Shown piece after piece: positions 33,360-43,381 of a stretch of DNA of 64,000 bases. A program made the position numbers and the translations under genes. Within the stretch, counting starts at the first letter, position 1, and each line of letters starts with the position of its first letter. Location of the stretch: positions 62,001 through 126,000 of the forward strand of contig NZ_LNWY01000014.1 in the NCBI RefSeq assembly GCF_001681715.1. The letters are read 5' to 3'. Under the pieces are notes generated by a model. It worked only from the letters and a program-made list of their open reading frames with translations, had not been told where the DNA came from and searched no databases. This DNA comes from Tritonibacter mobilis (lineage in GTDB: Bacteria; Pseudomonadota; Alphaproteobacteria; Rhodobacterales; Rhodobacteraceae).

Positions 33360-34522
33360 CAACCCATCTTGTGCAGCAGTTCGAATTCCTCTCTGAAATC
33401 GAAAGGCTGCGCGGGGTGGAGCGGCAGAATCTCCTGCTCGATGGCAGCCGGGTTGAGAACTCGGCCGAACACAGTTGGCATCTTGCACTCTATGCGCTGG
33501 CCTTTGCGCCCTATGCACCGCCGGCGGTGTCAATCCCGCGCGTCATTCAGATGCTTTTGCTGCATGACATCGTTGAAATCGACGTTGGCGATCATCCCAT
33601 TGACGAACCCACTGACTGGACTGCCGTAGCCAAGGCCGAGGAGCAGGCCCAGAAGCGGATCTTTGGCCTGTTGCCAAAGGTGCAGGGGGATGAGTTGCAA
33701 TTGCTCTGGCGGGAGTTTGAGGCCGCAGAAAGTGCCGATGCACGCTTTGCAAAAGCGTTGGACTACTGCCAGCCTATCTTCCAAACGCTTTGCGCTGTTT
33801 CGCCTCCTGAGGATCACCTTCGTGTGGTTCGTGAAAACCTGACCACCGGCCGCGCAACCACCCTGAAGGACCGCTTTCCAGAGGCCTATACAGCGGCGCT
33901 TGAACTCATCAATGGTGCAGAGGTCAGCGATCTTGATTTTGCTGCAAGGCTCGCCTTCGTGTCCGAGGCGGACCGGTTGAAGTCTATCCTGCGCGCCTCT
34001 CGCATTGCCTCCGGTCAACGCTATGAGAATTCAGCAGAACACAGCTGGCACATTATGCTTTATGCGTGGATCTTGGCGCCCTACAGCGTGTCACAAGTCG
34101 ATGTGACGCGCGTTTTGACCATGCTGCTGCTGCATGATCTGGTGGAAATCGATGCCGGTGATGTCCCGATCCACTCAAAGCTTGACGCAGATGCGCTCGC
34201 ACGGATCGAGGCAGAGGAACTGGCAGCAGCACAACGCATCTTTGGCTTCCTTCCAGCAGCCCAGACTGAGGAATGCCTGAAGATCTGGCAGGAATTTGAA
34301 GCCGCAAACAGCAGCGATGCCATCTTTGCAAAATCCATCGACCGGGTGCAGCCGGTGCTGTTGAATATCGCGACCGGTGGCGGCAGTTGGATTGAGTATA
34401 ACGTCACCCTGCCCCAGCTTGAGAGCCGGGTCGGCGCTAAGATCGCGCGTGGCGCGCCACAGGTCTGGGCATATGTGCGCGCGCAACTGTTGCCGTGGTT
34501 TACAGAGCGCGGCAGGCTTTAA
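33356..34522 (+). CDS. Tandem-HD protein, doubled YfbR/HDDC2-like phosphohydrolase
   Basis: A 388-residue protein built of two similar halves, each an HD-domain phosphohydrolase of the 5'-deoxynucleotidase (YfbR/HDDC2) type. Half 1 (about residues 10-190) has ENSAEHSWHLALYAL, His70-Asp71 in MLLLHDIVEIDVGDHPI and FAKALDYCQP. Half 2 (about 200-385) has ENSAEHSWHIMLYAW, MLLLHDLVEIDAGDVPI and FAKSIDRVQP. Both keep the metal-binding H, HD and distal D, and the catalytic Glu, so both may be active. Single-domain relatives are about 190 residues and dimeric; this fusion would be a built-in dimer. It ends the hydrolase operon. Confidence 0.85.
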   Translation: MTTHLVQQFEFLSEIERLRGVERQNLLLDGSRVENSAEHSWHLALYALAFAPYAPPAVSIPRVIQMLLLHDIVEIDVGDHPIDEPTDWTAVAKAEEQAQKRIFGLLPKVQGDELQLLWREFEAAESADARFAKALDYCQPIFQTLCAVSPPEDHLRVVRENLTTGRATTLKDRFPEAYTAALELINGAEVSDLDFAARLAFVSEADRLKSILRASRIASGQRYENSAEHSWHIMLYAWILAPYSVSQVDVTRVLTMLLLHDLVEIDAGDVPIHSKLDADALARIEAEELAAAQRIFGFLPAAQTEECLKIWQEFEAANSSDAIFAKSIDRVQPVLLNIATGGGSWIEYNVTLPQLESRVGAKIARGAPQVWAYVRAQLLPWFTERGRL

Positions 34523-34576
34523 CCCCACATTGGTGTGAACAGAAAGCCTCGGGGGCAATTTCCCCTCTTGCGCCAG

Positions 34577-34640
34577 TCTGCAAGGCAGGATTTGAGGGTA
34601 AAGTCACCGCAACTTACCCTGCAGGTGGCGTCATGACGCT
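34577..34640 (+). promoter_or_regulatory. Structured leader before the SMR exporter gene
   Basis: Two adjacent stem-loops (CTGC-AAG-GCAG at about 34577-34587 and AGGGTAA/TTACCCT at 34595-34620) and a 12-bp palindrome GCGTCATGACGC (34629-34640) precede an SMR exporter. The ACGR loops of the guanidine-II riboswitch are not present. It may be a leader RNA or simply the end of the upstream transcript. Confidence 0.3.
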
Positions 34641-34652
34641 AGAGGACACGCC

Positions 34653-34982
34653 ATGCATTATCTCTATTTGATGGCCGCTGTATTGGCCGAAACCATTGGC
34701 ACCACCGCCCTTCAGGCCAGTCAGCAATTCACCCGGCTGGTGCCGTCAGTGATTGTTGTCATCGCTTACGCTGTGTCTTTCTTTTTGATGAGCCTTACGC
34801 TCAAATTCATGCCAGTTGGTATCGTTTACGCAATCTGGTCTGGACTGGGGATTGTTCTCATTGCGGCGATTGGCTTCCTTGTCTTTGGTCAACGCATTGA
34901 TCTGCCAGCAATTGCGGGAATGGCGATGATTATCGGCGGCATCCTTATAATCCATCTGTTCTCGACCAGTTCGGGGCATTGA
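34653..34982 (+). CDS. Small multidrug resistance (SMR) family transporter
   Basis: A 109-residue, four-helix inner-membrane protein of the EmrE/QacE type. The essential membrane glutamate is Glu13 in [15 protein letters not shown], and the family signature [30 protein letters not shown] follows. Members exchange protons for quaternary ammonium compounds or, in the Gdx subgroup, guanidinium. The AETIGTTAL and [10 protein letters not shown] motifs fit the broad-specificity Qac group better than Gdx. It stands alone between the HD gene and typA; no partner SMR subunit is adjacent, so it probably works as a homodimer. Confidence 0.92.
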   Translation: MHYLYLMAAVLAETIGTTALQASQQFTRLVPSVIVVIAYAVSFFLMSLTLKFMPVGIVYAIWSGLGIVLIAAIGFLVFGQRIDLPAIAGMAMIIGGILIIHLFSTSSGH

Positions 34983-35108
34983 GGCCTCCGAACTTGCAAG
35001 AGATGTCGCGGCAGTGCGGCGACAGTTGTAGGTTTGTCCCTCTTTTGCACTAGCCATGGGGGCTTTATCGGGGTATGCGCCCGGCAACCCCAATCAAAGG
35101 CATACCTT

Positions 35109-36929
35109 ATGGACCTGCGCAATATTGCGATCATCGCGCACGTTGACCACGGCAAAACCACACTGGTTGACGAGCTTCTGAAACAATCCGGCGCCTTCCG
35201 CGAAAACCAGGCCGTGGCAGAACGCGCCATGGACTCCAACGATCTGGAACGCGAACGCGGCATTACCATTCTGGCGAAAGCCACCTCTGTGGAATGGAAC
35301 GGCACCCGTATCAATATCGTCGACACCCCCGGCCACGCCGACTTTGGTGGCGAAGTAGAGCGCATCCTCTCCATGGTTGATGGTGTGGTGCTGCTGGTGG
35401 ACGCTGCCGAAGGCCCGATGCCGCAGACCAAATTCGTGACCTCCAAGGCGCTAGCGCTGGGTCTGCGCCCCATCGTGGTGCTGAACAAGGTCGACAAGCC
35501 CGACGCTGAGCCAGACCGCGCGCTGGATGAATGCTTCGATCTCTTTGCCAACCTTGGTGCAGATGATGATCAGCTTGATTTCCCGTCCATGTATGCCTCC
35601 GGTCGCTCCGGCTGGGCTGATATGGAACTCGATGGCCCGCGCAAGGATCTCTCGGCGCTGTTTGACCTCATCGTGAAGCACGTCCCCGCCCCTAAGCAGA
35701 TCGCGCAGAAGGATGAGCCCTTCCGCATGCTGGCCACCACGCTCGGCTCCGACCCCTTCATGGGCCGTATCCTGACCGGCCGTGTTGAGAGCGGCACGCT
35801 CAAGGTCGGCGACAACCTCAAGGCCCTGAGCCGTGAGGGTGACCTGATCGAGAATTTCCGCGCCACAAAGATCCTTGCGTTCCGCGGCCTTTCACAGCAG
35901 CCGATTGACGCAGCTGAGGCTGGTGACATCGTAACGATTGCAGGTATGACCAAGGCAACCGTTGCAGACTCGCTGGTGGACACATCGGTCACTGAGGCCC
36001 TGCCCGCGCAGCCGATCGATCCGCCGACCATCACCGTGACCTTTGGTATCAACGACAGCCCGCTCGCGGGTCGTGACGGCAAGAAAGTCCAGTCGCGCGT
36101 GATCCGGGATCGCCTGATGAAAGAGGCGGAGCTGAACGTGGCGATCGAGGTCACCGACACCCCCGGTGGCGAGGCGTTTGAGGTCGCGGGCCGTGGCGAA
36201 TTGCAGATGGGCGTTCTCATCGAGAACATGCGCCGCGAGGGCTTTGAACTCTCTATTTCGCGCCCGCAGGTTTTGTTCAAAGAAGAGAACGGTCAGCGCA
36301 TGGAGCCGGTCGAGGAAGCCACCATTGACGTGGATGACGAATACTCCGGCGTGGTGATCGAAAAGCTCACCGGCAACCGCAAGGGCGAGCTCGTAGAGAT
36401 GAAGCCCGCCGGTGCAGGCAAGACCCGCATCATCGCCCATGTCCCGTCACGTGGCCTGATCGGCTATCACGGCGAGTTCCTGACCGACACCCGCGGCACC
36501 GGCGTTCTGAACCGCGTGTTCCATGGCTGGACTCCGCACAAGGGCTCCATTCCGGGCCGTCGCGCTGGCGTTCTGATCTCCATGGAGAACGGTCAATCCG
36601 TGGCCTATGCGCTGTGGAACCTCGAAGAGCGCGGCAAGATGTTCATCGGCGCCCAGGCCGACGTTTACACCGGCATGATCATTGGCGAGCACAGCCGCGA
36701 CAATGACCTTGAGGTAAACCCGCTCAAGGGTAAAAAGCTGACCAACGTGCGCGCCTCCGGCTCTGATGATGCTGTGCGCCTGACCACGCCGGTCACGCTC
36801 TCGCTGGAAGAGGCAATTGCCTACATCAACGACGACGAGTTGGTAGAGGTGACGCCGAACTCCGTACGCCTGCGCAAGCGCTACCTTGATCCGCATGAGC
36901 GGAAGCGGATGGCAAAGGCCAACGGCTGA
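35109..36929 (+). CDS. typA: Ribosome-associated GTPase TypA/BipA
   Basis: Translational GTPase of the EF-G/LepA group that acts in 50S subunit assembly and in stress or cold adaptation. The 606 residues include G1 [11 protein letters not shown], switch [19 protein letters not shown]4 [10 protein letters not shown], and the TypA-specific C-terminal region ([43 protein letters not shown]). I placed the start at 35109, directly at [12 protein letters not shown], the usual beginning of the family; the frame upstream is open but not conserved-looking. A strong bidirectional terminator follows. Confidence 0.97.
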   Translation: MDLRNIAIIAHVDHGKTTLVDELLKQSGAFRENQAVAERAMDSNDLERERGITILAKATSVEWNGTRINIVDTPGHADFGGEVERILSMVDGVVLLVDAAEGPMPQTKFVTSKALALGLRPIVVLNKVDKPDAEPDRALDECFDLFANLGADDDQLDFPSMYASGRSGWADMELDGPRKDLSALFDLIVKHVPAPKQIAQKDEPFRMLATTLGSDPFMGRILTGRVESGTLKVGDNLKALSREGDLIENFRATKILAFRGLSQQPIDAAEAGDIVTIAGMTKATVADSLVDTSVTEALPAQPIDPPTITVTFGINDSPLAGRDGKKVQSRVIRDRLMKEAELNVAIEVTDTPGGEAFEVAGRGELQMGVLIENMRREGFELSISRPQVLFKEENGQRMEPVEEATIDVDDEYSGVVIEKLTGNRKGELVEMKPAGAGKTRIIAHVPSRGLIGYHGEFLTDTRGTGVLNRVFHGWTPHKGSIPGRRAGVLISMENGQSVAYALWNLEERGKMFIGAQADVYTGMIIGEHSRDNDLEVNPLKGKKLTNVRASGSDDAVRLTTPVTLSLEEAIAYINDDELVEVTPNSVRLRKRYLDPHERKRMAKANG

Positions 36930-36948
36930 TAGCCACCTAGAATATGCA

Positions 36949-36984
36949 AAGAGGCCCGGTCGTATTCGACCGGGCCTCTTCATT
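36949..36984. terminator. Bidirectional terminator between typA and glutamine amidotransferase
   Basis: AAGAGGCCCGGTCG-TATT-CGACCGGGCCTCTT is a perfect 14-pair stem. TTCATTT follows on the plus strand and TTTGCATATT on the minus strand, so it can end both convergent transcripts. Confidence 0.88.
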
Positions 36985-36997
36985 TCTGCATGTTAAA

Positions 36998-37774
36998 TCA
37001 GAGAACAGGAACAAAATCCTCTATTTCCGCATCCTCTGCTGTGTATCGACAGAAGGACCCGGCGGGCACGGATTGCCAGCACTCTCCTTTATGCAAGGGT
37101 TCAGACACCACCAAACGCCCGCGGCCGTCGGCTGTCTTACTGCTGTAAACGGTCGGTGCCAGATGATCGGAGGCATAACGCACTGCATAAAGCGCGCCGC
37201 CGCAGCTAAAGGCGGCACCAATCCGCATATGCGGTGTGTGGCCGAACTCTCGGCTCAGGCTTTCGAGTTTCCCGACCGCCCGCTGCATCGCGCCTTTGGG
37301 GTCCTCATAAAGCCCCTCCGCGATGGCGATCAGGAACAACGCCTCACTGTCCGTTGCCCCCTTACGCGCGCCATATAGTTCGTCCGGGATCATCATGTCG
37401 GCACGGCGGCGGAAATTCTCAAATCCGCCAACCTGACCGTTGTGCATAAATGACCAGCACCCATGCGTGAAAGGATGGCAATTGTTGCGGCTGGTTGCGG
37501 TGCCGGTCGAGGCGCGTACATGCGCCAAAAACAGACCGGAGCGCACCTGATGAGTGATCGACCGCAGGTTGGGATCAGACCACGCCGGATGCGTGTCTCG
37601 GTAGAGACCCGGCTCCTCGCGGCTATCATACCACGCAATTCCGAACCCATCGGCATTGGTTTGTGTTTTGCATTCAAAGGCATGGATCGATTGTGCGACC
37701 AGCGATTGCTCTGGTTTGCACACAACTTCATCCAGATAGACTGGAGCGCCGATATACGCGGCCCAACGGCACAT
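36998..37774 (-). CDS. Class II glutamine amidotransferase (YafJ-like)
   Basis: A 258-residue Ntn-hydrolase glutaminase domain protein without a synthetase domain. The nucleophile is Cys2 (MCRWAAYIGAPVYLDEVV), and family motifs NADGFGIAWYD, FLAHVRASTGTATSRNNCHPF and WSFMHNGQVGGF are present. It resembles YafJ of E. coli and the GATase_4 family, and distantly EgtC of ergothioneine synthesis; no other ergothioneine genes are nearby, so that role is unlikely. Its physiological substrate is unknown. Confidence 0.9.
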   Translation of the reverse strand: MCRWAAYIGAPVYLDEVVCKPEQSLVAQSIHAFECKTQTNADGFGIAWYDSREEPGLYRDTHPAWSDPNLRSITHQVRSGLFLAHVRASTGTATSRNNCHPFTHGCWSFMHNGQVGGFENFRRRADMMIPDELYGARKGATDSEALFLIAIAEGLYEDPKGAMQRAVGKLESLSREFGHTPHMRIGAAFSCGGALYAVRYASDHLAPTVYSSKTADGRGRLVVSEPLHKGECWQSVPAGSFCRYTAEDAEIEDFVPVL

Positions 37775-37835
37775 GGTGTTCTCCTCGACTCGTCGCGATA
37801 TTCTGTCACCGAGACGTCAAGGCACTGTTAATCAT

Positions 37836-37864
37836 GAAAAAGGGCCACGCGAAACGCGCAGCCC
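37836..37864 (-). terminator. Terminator of the alaS-DUF1330 transcript
   Basis: On the minus strand GGGCTGCGCG-TTT-CGCGTGGCCC makes a ten-pair stem with two wobbles, followed by TTTTTC. It lies about 30 bases past the DUF1330 stop. Confidence 0.75.
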
Positions 37865-37894
37865 AATCTTCTGTTTTGCACAGGTTTTCCCTGC

Positions 37895-38182
37895 TCAAGC
37901 GTCGGTTTCAACAACCATCAGTTCCCGCTCAGAGGCATCGCGCGCGTGACTCAGCGCCTCCTGGTACTCGGGGCTGTTGTAGCACTCGACGGCGGCCTCA
38001 ACACTGGGGAATTTTGCGACCACATTGCGCGGACGCTCCTTGCCTTCCAGCTGAACAAAACGCCCGCCGCGGGCGATGAACGCGCCGCCGTACTTGGCGA
38101 TTGCCGGGCCCGCCAGTTCGGCATATTTGCCGTAGGCGTCAGCATCGGTGACGGTCACATGAGCGATCCAGAGTGCGGGCAT
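37895..38182 (-). CDS. DUF1330-domain protein
   Basis: A 95-residue ferredoxin-like-fold (dimeric alpha-beta barrel) protein of the DUF1330 family: MPALWIAHVTVTDADAYGKYAELAGPAIAKYGGAFIARGG with the conserved RPRNVVAKFPSVEAAVECYNSPEYQEAL. The biochemical role of the family is unknown. It begins two bases after the alaS stop, so it is co-transcribed with alaS. Confidence 0.9.
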   Translation of the reverse strand: MPALWIAHVTVTDADAYGKYAELAGPAIAKYGGAFIARGGRFVQLEGKERPRNVVAKFPSVEAAVECYNSPEYQEALSHARDASERELMVVETDA

Positions 38183-38184
38183 GT

Positions 38185-40839
38185 CTATTTTCCTTCCAAT
38201 AGTGCTTCGGCGGCCTTGATGGCCTCTGCGGCGCCAGCAAAATCCTTGCCCCCGCCCTGCGCCATATCAGGACGGCCACCGCCGCCCTTGCCGCCAACCG
38301 CCGGAACGGCCGCTTTCAGCACATCGACAGCCGAGATGTCACCGGTCAGATCGTCGGTCACACCAGCGGCGACCGCAACCTTGCCGTCATCCTCGGCGAT
38401 CAACAGGATCACACCGGACCCGATCTTCTGCTTATGTGCATCGATCAACCCACGCAGATCCTTGCCGGACACCCCCTGAAGCGCCTGACCGAGGAAGGTT
38501 TTTCCACCGATCTCCTTGGTTTCCGCGCCGCCGTCAGAGCCACCGCCCATGGCGATCTGCTGTTTGAGATTCGAAATCTCATTTTGCAGGGCCTTGCGTT
38601 CATCCATCAGAGTTTTCAGACGATCCATGACATCGGCAGGCTGCGCCTTGAGTGCTCCGGCAACCTCCGCCATTCGGGCCGCTTCGCGCTCCAAGTGGTC
38701 AAAGGCTGCCGCACCGGTCAGTGCCTCGATCCGGCGCACCCCAGCAGAGGACGCGCTATCCCCGAGGATCACAAAGGTCCCGATATCGCCGGTCTGTTTT
38801 ACATGCGTGCCACCGCAAAGCTCGATGGAGTAGGTATCACCATCGGCACCCTTGCCGGTGTCGGCGCGCCCCATGGAGACCACGCGCACTTCTTCGCCGT
38901 ATTTCTCGCCAAAGAGCGCCTGCGCGCCCAAGGCACGGGCATCATCCGGGGTCATGATCCGCGTACTCACCGGAGAGTTTTGGCGAATAAAATCATTCAC
39001 TTCCGAGGCGATCTTCGTCAGGCCTTCTTGGCTGACGGCCTTGTTGTGGCTGAAATCGAACCGAAGACGCTCCGCCGCATTGAGCGAGCCCTTCTGCGCC
39101 ACGTGTTCACCAAGCGCGTTGCGCAGAGCCTCGTGCAGCAGATGTGTCGCAGAATGGTTGGCACGGATCTGGCTACGACGAGTATGATCTACTTCCACCG
39201 CCGCGCCGCTGCCCACGGAAATCTCGCCTTCGGTTACCTCGGCGATATGCAGGAACAGACCCTCGACTTTTTTGGTATCGGTGATCCGCGCTGCGCCGCC
39301 TTCAACGGTCAACACGCCAGTGTCACCCACCTGGCCACCGCTCTCGCCATAAAACGGGGTCTGGTTCAGAATGATCTGGACGCTGTCGCCTTTGGTCGCT
39401 TTGTCGACCTTGGCACCATCCTTAACCAATGCAACGATCTGCCCCTCGGCTTTCTCGGTCTCATAGCCCAGGAATTCGGTCGTGCCCTCAGCATCCACGA
39501 TGTCGAAGTAGACTTTGACATCCGCAGCGTCCCCCAGACCAATGCCACCGGCACGGGACTGCTCTTTTTGAGCCTTCATCGCAGCATCAAAACCATCGGT
39601 GTCGACCTCAACCCCTTTGGCGCGCAGGGCGTCCTGGGTCAGATCCAATGGGAAGCCGAAAGTATCGTAGAGTTTGAACGCGGTCTCACCGGGCAGCACG
39701 TCGCCTTTGTCGAGGTCGACGGAGGCCTCGTCCAGTAATTTCAAACCACGGTCCAAGGTCTTGAGAAAGCGGGTTTCTTCCTGCTCAAAGGTCTCCTCAA
39801 TGAGCGCCTGCCCCTGCCCAAGCTCCGGATAGGCCGCGCCCATCTGGCTGACCAACGCCGGCACCAGCTTGTGCATCACCGGGTCGGTCGCCCCCAACAG
39901 GGAGGCATGGCGCATGGCGCGGCGCATGATACGGCGCAGCACATAGCCCCGTCCCTCGTTGGAGGGCAGTACACCTTCGGCAATCAGGAAGGAACAGGAC
40001 CGCAAGTGGTCGGCGATGACGCGATGGTGCACGTTCTGATCGCCGAACGGATCACTGTTGGTGACCGTCGCCGAGGCCTCGATCAGGTATTTGAACAGGT
40101 CGGTCTCGTAGTTGTCATGAGTGCCCTGCAACAACGCCGCGATCCGCTCCAGCCCCATGCCGGTGTCAATCGACTGCATGTCGAGATCAACCATGGACCC
40201 ATCTGCAAAGCGCTCGTTCTGCATGAACACGAGGTTCCAGATCTCGATAAAGCGATCACCGTCTTCCTCGGGCGAGCCCGGAGGGCCACCCCAGATGTGA
40301 TCGCCGTGGTCATAAAAGATCTCGGTGCAGGGACCGCAGGGACCGGTGTCGCCCATCTGCCAAAAGTTGTCAGAGGTCGCGATGCGGATGATCCGATCCT
40401 CTGGAACGCCAACTTTCTTCCAAATTTCAAAGGCTTCGTCATCGGTGTGATAGACGGTTGTGTAGAGCTTGTCCTTGGGGATATCAAACTCGCCGGTGAT
40501 CAGCTCCCACGCAAAAGGGATCGCCTCGTTCTTGAAATAATCGCCAAAGGAGAAGTTTCCGAGCATCTCGAAAAACGTGTGGTGGCGCGCAGTGTAGCCC
40601 ACATTGTCGAGGTCATTGTGTTTACCGCCAGCACGCACGCATTTCTGCGCAGAGGTGGCGCGCACATAATCACGACGGTCCACGCCGGTGAAGCAGTTCT
40701 TGAACTGCACCATGCCGGAGTTGGTAAACATCAGCGTTGGGTCATTGCGTGGCACCAACGGGCTTGAGTCTACGACCTCATGGCCCTGCTTGGCAAAATA
40801 GTTCAGAAAGGTCGACCGGATGTCGTTCAAGCTGGGCAT
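38185..40839 (-). CDS. alaS: Alanyl-tRNA synthetase
   Basis: Charges tRNA-Ala with alanine and edits mischarged Ser and Gly. The 884 residues have the usual layout: catalytic core ([43 protein letters not shown]), tRNA-recognition region, editing domain with the zinc motifs [11 protein letters not shown] and [13 protein letters not shown], and the C-Ala domain ending ALLEGK. I placed the start at 40839 where the conserved [11 protein letters not shown] begins, 26 codons inside the longest frame. It is downstream of recA and the MOSC gene, in the same direction. Confidence 0.97.
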   Translation of the reverse strand: MPSLNDIRSTFLNYFAKQGHEVVDSSPLVPRNDPTLMFTNSGMVQFKNCFTGVDRRDYVRATSAQKCVRAGGKHNDLDNVGYTARHHTFFEMLGNFSFGDYFKNEAIPFAWELITGEFDIPKDKLYTTVYHTDDEAFEIWKKVGVPEDRIIRIATSDNFWQMGDTGPCGPCTEIFYDHGDHIWGGPPGSPEEDGDRFIEIWNLVFMQNERFADGSMVDLDMQSIDTGMGLERIAALLQGTHDNYETDLFKYLIEASATVTNSDPFGDQNVHHRVIADHLRSCSFLIAEGVLPSNEGRGYVLRRIMRRAMRHASLLGATDPVMHKLVPALVSQMGAAYPELGQGQALIEETFEQEETRFLKTLDRGLKLLDEASVDLDKGDVLPGETAFKLYDTFGFPLDLTQDALRAKGVEVDTDGFDAAMKAQKEQSRAGGIGLGDAADVKVYFDIVDAEGTTEFLGYETEKAEGQIVALVKDGAKVDKATKGDSVQIILNQTPFYGESGGQVGDTGVLTVEGGAARITDTKKVEGLFLHIAEVTEGEISVGSGAAVEVDHTRRSQIRANHSATHLLHEALRNALGEHVAQKGSLNAAERLRFDFSHNKAVSQEGLTKIASEVNDFIRQNSPVSTRIMTPDDARALGAQALFGEKYGEEVRVVSMGRADTGKGADGDTYSIELCGGTHVKQTGDIGTFVILGDSASSAGVRRIEALTGAAAFDHLEREAARMAEVAGALKAQPADVMDRLKTLMDERKALQNEISNLKQQIAMGGGSDGGAETKEIGGKTFLGQALQGVSGKDLRGLIDAHKQKIGSGVILLIAEDDGKVAVAAGVTDDLTGDISAVDVLKAAVPAVGGKGGGGRPDMAQGGGKDFAGAAEAIKAAEALLEGK

Positions 40840-40960
40840 GTCAACGCGGCTCTCTAGATGTGATTGGAACAGTCCAAAGCGGTTTATCGCGCCCATGCAG
40901 GGCTGTCCACCGCCCAAAGCGCATGTGGCAGTTTCCCAAAGAAAACAGTGGGATTGAGCG

Positions 40961-41506
40961 CTATTTTTTGATCATAAGATCGCCGTTGGAAAACGACCCG
41001 GCACGTTCGACTGAACAGAGTATCCCTCGCAGGCGCAGTGCACGGTTTTCTGGCAGGTTCACCCAATCCTTGGCCGCGGTGCCATAGCGGGCTTTCCACT
41101 TGACGCAGCCATCGTTGAAGACGTCAGACACCCGCAACGCGGCGCTGCCCACCTGCAACAGCTGTCCGGCGAGCAGGTTTTCCTCGGAAAGATCCATATC
41201 CACGATGAATGTATCGCCGGGGTGTAGCACCTCCTCGCGATTGCGCCAGACCAGATCAAGCACGCGCTTTGACAGGATGCAGACCTGAATGCCGGGATGC
41301 GCGGTGCCATCTTCCAGCGTCAGCCACGGGCGGCTGGACCAACGCTCGCCGGGGATGCCGCCCTCAGGCGTCACCGAGATTTTCTCGACAAAGCGGCGCT
41401 GATTGTAGGCCGGACGCAGGCACAACATGGAAATGGCCGCCCGATCTTTCGGGGCGGCCATCACATGCGGCAAGGCCGCATTCAGTTCCTCAGGGGTGAC
41501 GTGCAT
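40961..41506 (-). CDS. MOSC-domain protein
   Basis: A 181-residue protein of the MOSC (molybdenum cofactor sulfurase C-terminal) type: [13 protein letters not shown] near residue 45 and the conserved cysteine in [17 protein letters not shown] near residue 137. Stand-alone MOSC proteins such as YiiM handle molybdenum cofactor or reduce N-hydroxylated bases; whether this one does either is unknown. It starts two bases after the recA stop, so it is probably co-transcribed with recA and SOS-inducible. Stand-alone MOSC proteins next to recA are worth noting given the base-detoxification role of some members. Confidence 0.75.
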   Translation of the reverse strand: MHVTPEELNAALPHVMAAPKDRAAISMLCLRPAYNQRRFVEKISVTPEGGIPGERWSSRPWLTLEDGTAHPGIQVCILSKRVLDLVWRNREEVLHPGDTFIVDMDLSEENLLAGQLLQVGSAALRVSDVFNDGCVKWKARYGTAAKDWVNLPENRALRLRGILCSVERAGSFSNGDLMIKK

Positions 41507-41508
41507 CG

Positions 41509-42582
41509 TCAGCCTTCGAACAGGACGTCATCATCCTGCGCCTCGGGCGGCATATCGAAATCAAGCCCATGGGCAGCGCGGATCTTATCTTCGATCTCCA
41601 GCGCAATGCGAGAGTTCTCGCGCAGATAGGTCTTGGCGTTCTCACGCCCCTGCCCGATCCGCTCATCCCCGTAAGAGAACCACGCGCCGGATTTGTTGAC
41701 CACGCCCGCAGCAACACCAAGGTCGAGCAATTCGCCCATCTTGGAGATGCCCTCGCCATACATGATGTCGAACTCGACCTGCTTGAACGGCGGTGCGACC
41801 TTGTTCTTTACCACCTTAACGCGGGTGGCGTTGCCGACAACTTCATCCCGGTCCTTGATCGAGCCGATGCGGCGAATGTCCAGACGTACGGAGGAATAGA
41901 ACTTCAGCGCGTTACCGCCGGTGGTGGTTTCGGGCGAGCCGAACATCACGCCGATTTTCATGCGGATCTGGTTGATGAAGATCACCATGCATTTCGAGCG
42001 GCTGATGGAGCCGGTAAGCTTGCGCATCGCCTGGCTCATCAGGCGGGCCTGCACGCCGACGTTGCTGTCGCCCATGTCGCCCTCAAGCTCTGACTTCGGG
42101 GTCAATGCTGCCACGGAGTCGACGATCACCATGTTCACCGCACCGGAGCGCACCAGCGTATCGGTGATCTCAAGCGCCTGTTCACCGGTGTCGGGCTGCG
42201 AAATCAGCAACTCGTCCAGATCCACGCCCAGTTTTTTAGCGTATTGCGGATCAAGCGCGTGTTCCGCATCCACAAAGGCGCAAACACCGCCCTTTTTCTG
42301 CTGTTCCGCAATACAGTGCAGCGTCAGCGTGGTCTTACCGGAGCTCTCCGGTCCATAAATCTCGACAATGCGGCCCATCGGCAGGCCGCCGATGCCAAGC
42401 GCGATGTCCAGACCAAGCGAGCCGGTGGAGCTTGCCTCGATCTCTTGCAAGGCTGTGCCATCGCCGAGTTTCATGATCGAGCCCTTGCCGAACTGTCGTT
42501 CGATTTGGGCAAGCGCGCTGTCCAAGGCTTTCTGCTTGTCGCCGCTCTTCTTGTCGTCCTTCATGGTCAATAGATCCGCCAT
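41509..42582 (-). CDS. recA: Recombinase RecA
   Basis: DNA strand-exchange ATPase and co-protease for LexA. The 357 residues have the Walker [10 protein letters not shown] (about residues 73-81), [22 protein letters not shown], and loop L2 [36 protein letters not shown] region, plus the acidic C-terminal tail ([13 protein letters not shown]). A GTTC-N7-GTTC LexA box lies 58 bases upstream of the start. The MOSC gene and alaS follow. Confidence 0.98.
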   Translation of the reverse strand: MADLLTMKDDKKSGDKQKALDSALAQIERQFGKGSIMKLGDGTALQEIEASSTGSLGLDIALGIGGLPMGRIVEIYGPESSGKTTLTLHCIAEQQKKGGVCAFVDAEHALDPQYAKKLGVDLDELLISQPDTGEQALEITDTLVRSGAVNMVIVDSVAALTPKSELEGDMGDSNVGVQARLMSQAMRKLTGSISRSKCMVIFINQIRMKIGVMFGSPETTTGGNALKFYSSVRLDIRRIGSIKDRDEVVGNATRVKVVKNKVAPPFKQVEFDIMYGEGISKMGELLDLGVAAGVVNKSGAWFSYGDERIGQGRENAKTYLRENSRIALEIEDKIRAAHGLDFDMPPEAQDDDVLFEG

Positions 42583-42639
42583 AGTACCCGTATCCTTCTC
42601 TATGTGTCACACCCGGAGGCAGACGACAATGACTGCTTT

Positions 42640-42654
42640 GTTCTCTTATTGTTC
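42640..42654. promoter_or_regulatory. LexA (SOS) box of recA, GTTC-N7-GTTC
   Basis: GTTC-TCTTATT-GTTC matches the alphaproteobacterial LexA direct-repeat site exactly and stands 58 bases from the recA start codon, as expected for the SOS regulon in this class. Confidence 0.85.
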
Positions 42655-42778
42655 CTTATGGGGTCAAAGCAAGAACATTGCAAGGGAATTTCATGTCTCT
42701 CTACGGGACTGGCAACATGGTTAAGGATCGGTTTACAAAACCCTGACACATTGAACTATTTGCCGGAGCTTTAACGTC

Positions 42779-43375
42779 ATGATGGTATTTTACCGCGCAC
42801 GGCTGGTGCTGTTATCGGTTCCGAAAACCGGCACAACCGCGCTGCAATCCGCGCTCCGGCCACATGCGGATCTGGTGATTTCAGATCCGCCAGAGCTCAA
42901 ACACTCGCCGCTCTACCGCTATAATCGCTGGGTTCGACCGATGTATGAGAAGGTGTGCGGTGCGGAGCTGGAGGTGGTTGCCATCATGCGCGAGCCGATC
43001 AGCTGGCTTGGCAGTTGGTATCGTTTTCGCCAGAGACCGCATCTGGATGGGCGGCCAACCTCGACCAAAAACATGAGCTTTGATGAGTTTGTCACCGACT
43101 ATTGCCGCGGCAAACGCCCGCCGCATGCCAATGTCGGCAGTCAGGCGAAGTTTCTGGAGGCACAACCCAACGGCTGCCGTGTGACGCATCTCTTCGCCTA
43201 TGAGAACCTCGCGCTCTTTCATGCCTTCATGCAGGATCGCACCGGCATTAGCTACAACACGCAGCAGGAAAACGTCAGTCCCGATGGTGATCTGAGCCTG
43301 AGTGCAGCCACCGAGGAAAAACTAAAGCGCAAACACCCGGAGGAGTTCGCGCTTTATGGGGCGATCTCGGGCTGA
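42779..43375 (+). CDS. Sulfotransferase-like protein
   Basis: A 198-residue protein with the sulfotransferase PAPS 5'-phosphosulfate loop VLLSVPKTGTTALQSAL (about residues 9-25) and a 3'-phosphate-binding-like segment AIMREPISWLGSWYRFRQRP. It is shorter than most sulfotransferases (over 250), though such compact forms are common in Roseobacter-type genomes. The acceptor is unknown. GGAG ten bases before the ATG at 42779 supports the start. It is divergent from recA and converges on cckA with only six bases between the stops. Confidence 0.75.
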   Translation: MMVFYRARLVLLSVPKTGTTALQSALRPHADLVISDPPELKHSPLYRYNRWVRPMYEKVCGAELEVVAIMREPISWLGSWYRFRQRPHLDGRPTSTKNMSFDEFVTDYCRGKRPPHANVGSQAKFLEAQPNGCRVTHLFAYENLALFHAFMQDRTGISYNTQQENVSPDGDLSLSAATEEKLKRKHPEEFALYGAISG

Positions 43376-43381
43376 GACGGC

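Noticed and set aside
34577-34640. Guanidine riboswitch before the SMR gene
   Set aside because: The paired ACGR loops of guanidine-II and the conserved blocks of guanidine-I and -III were not found; only unassigned hairpins are visible.
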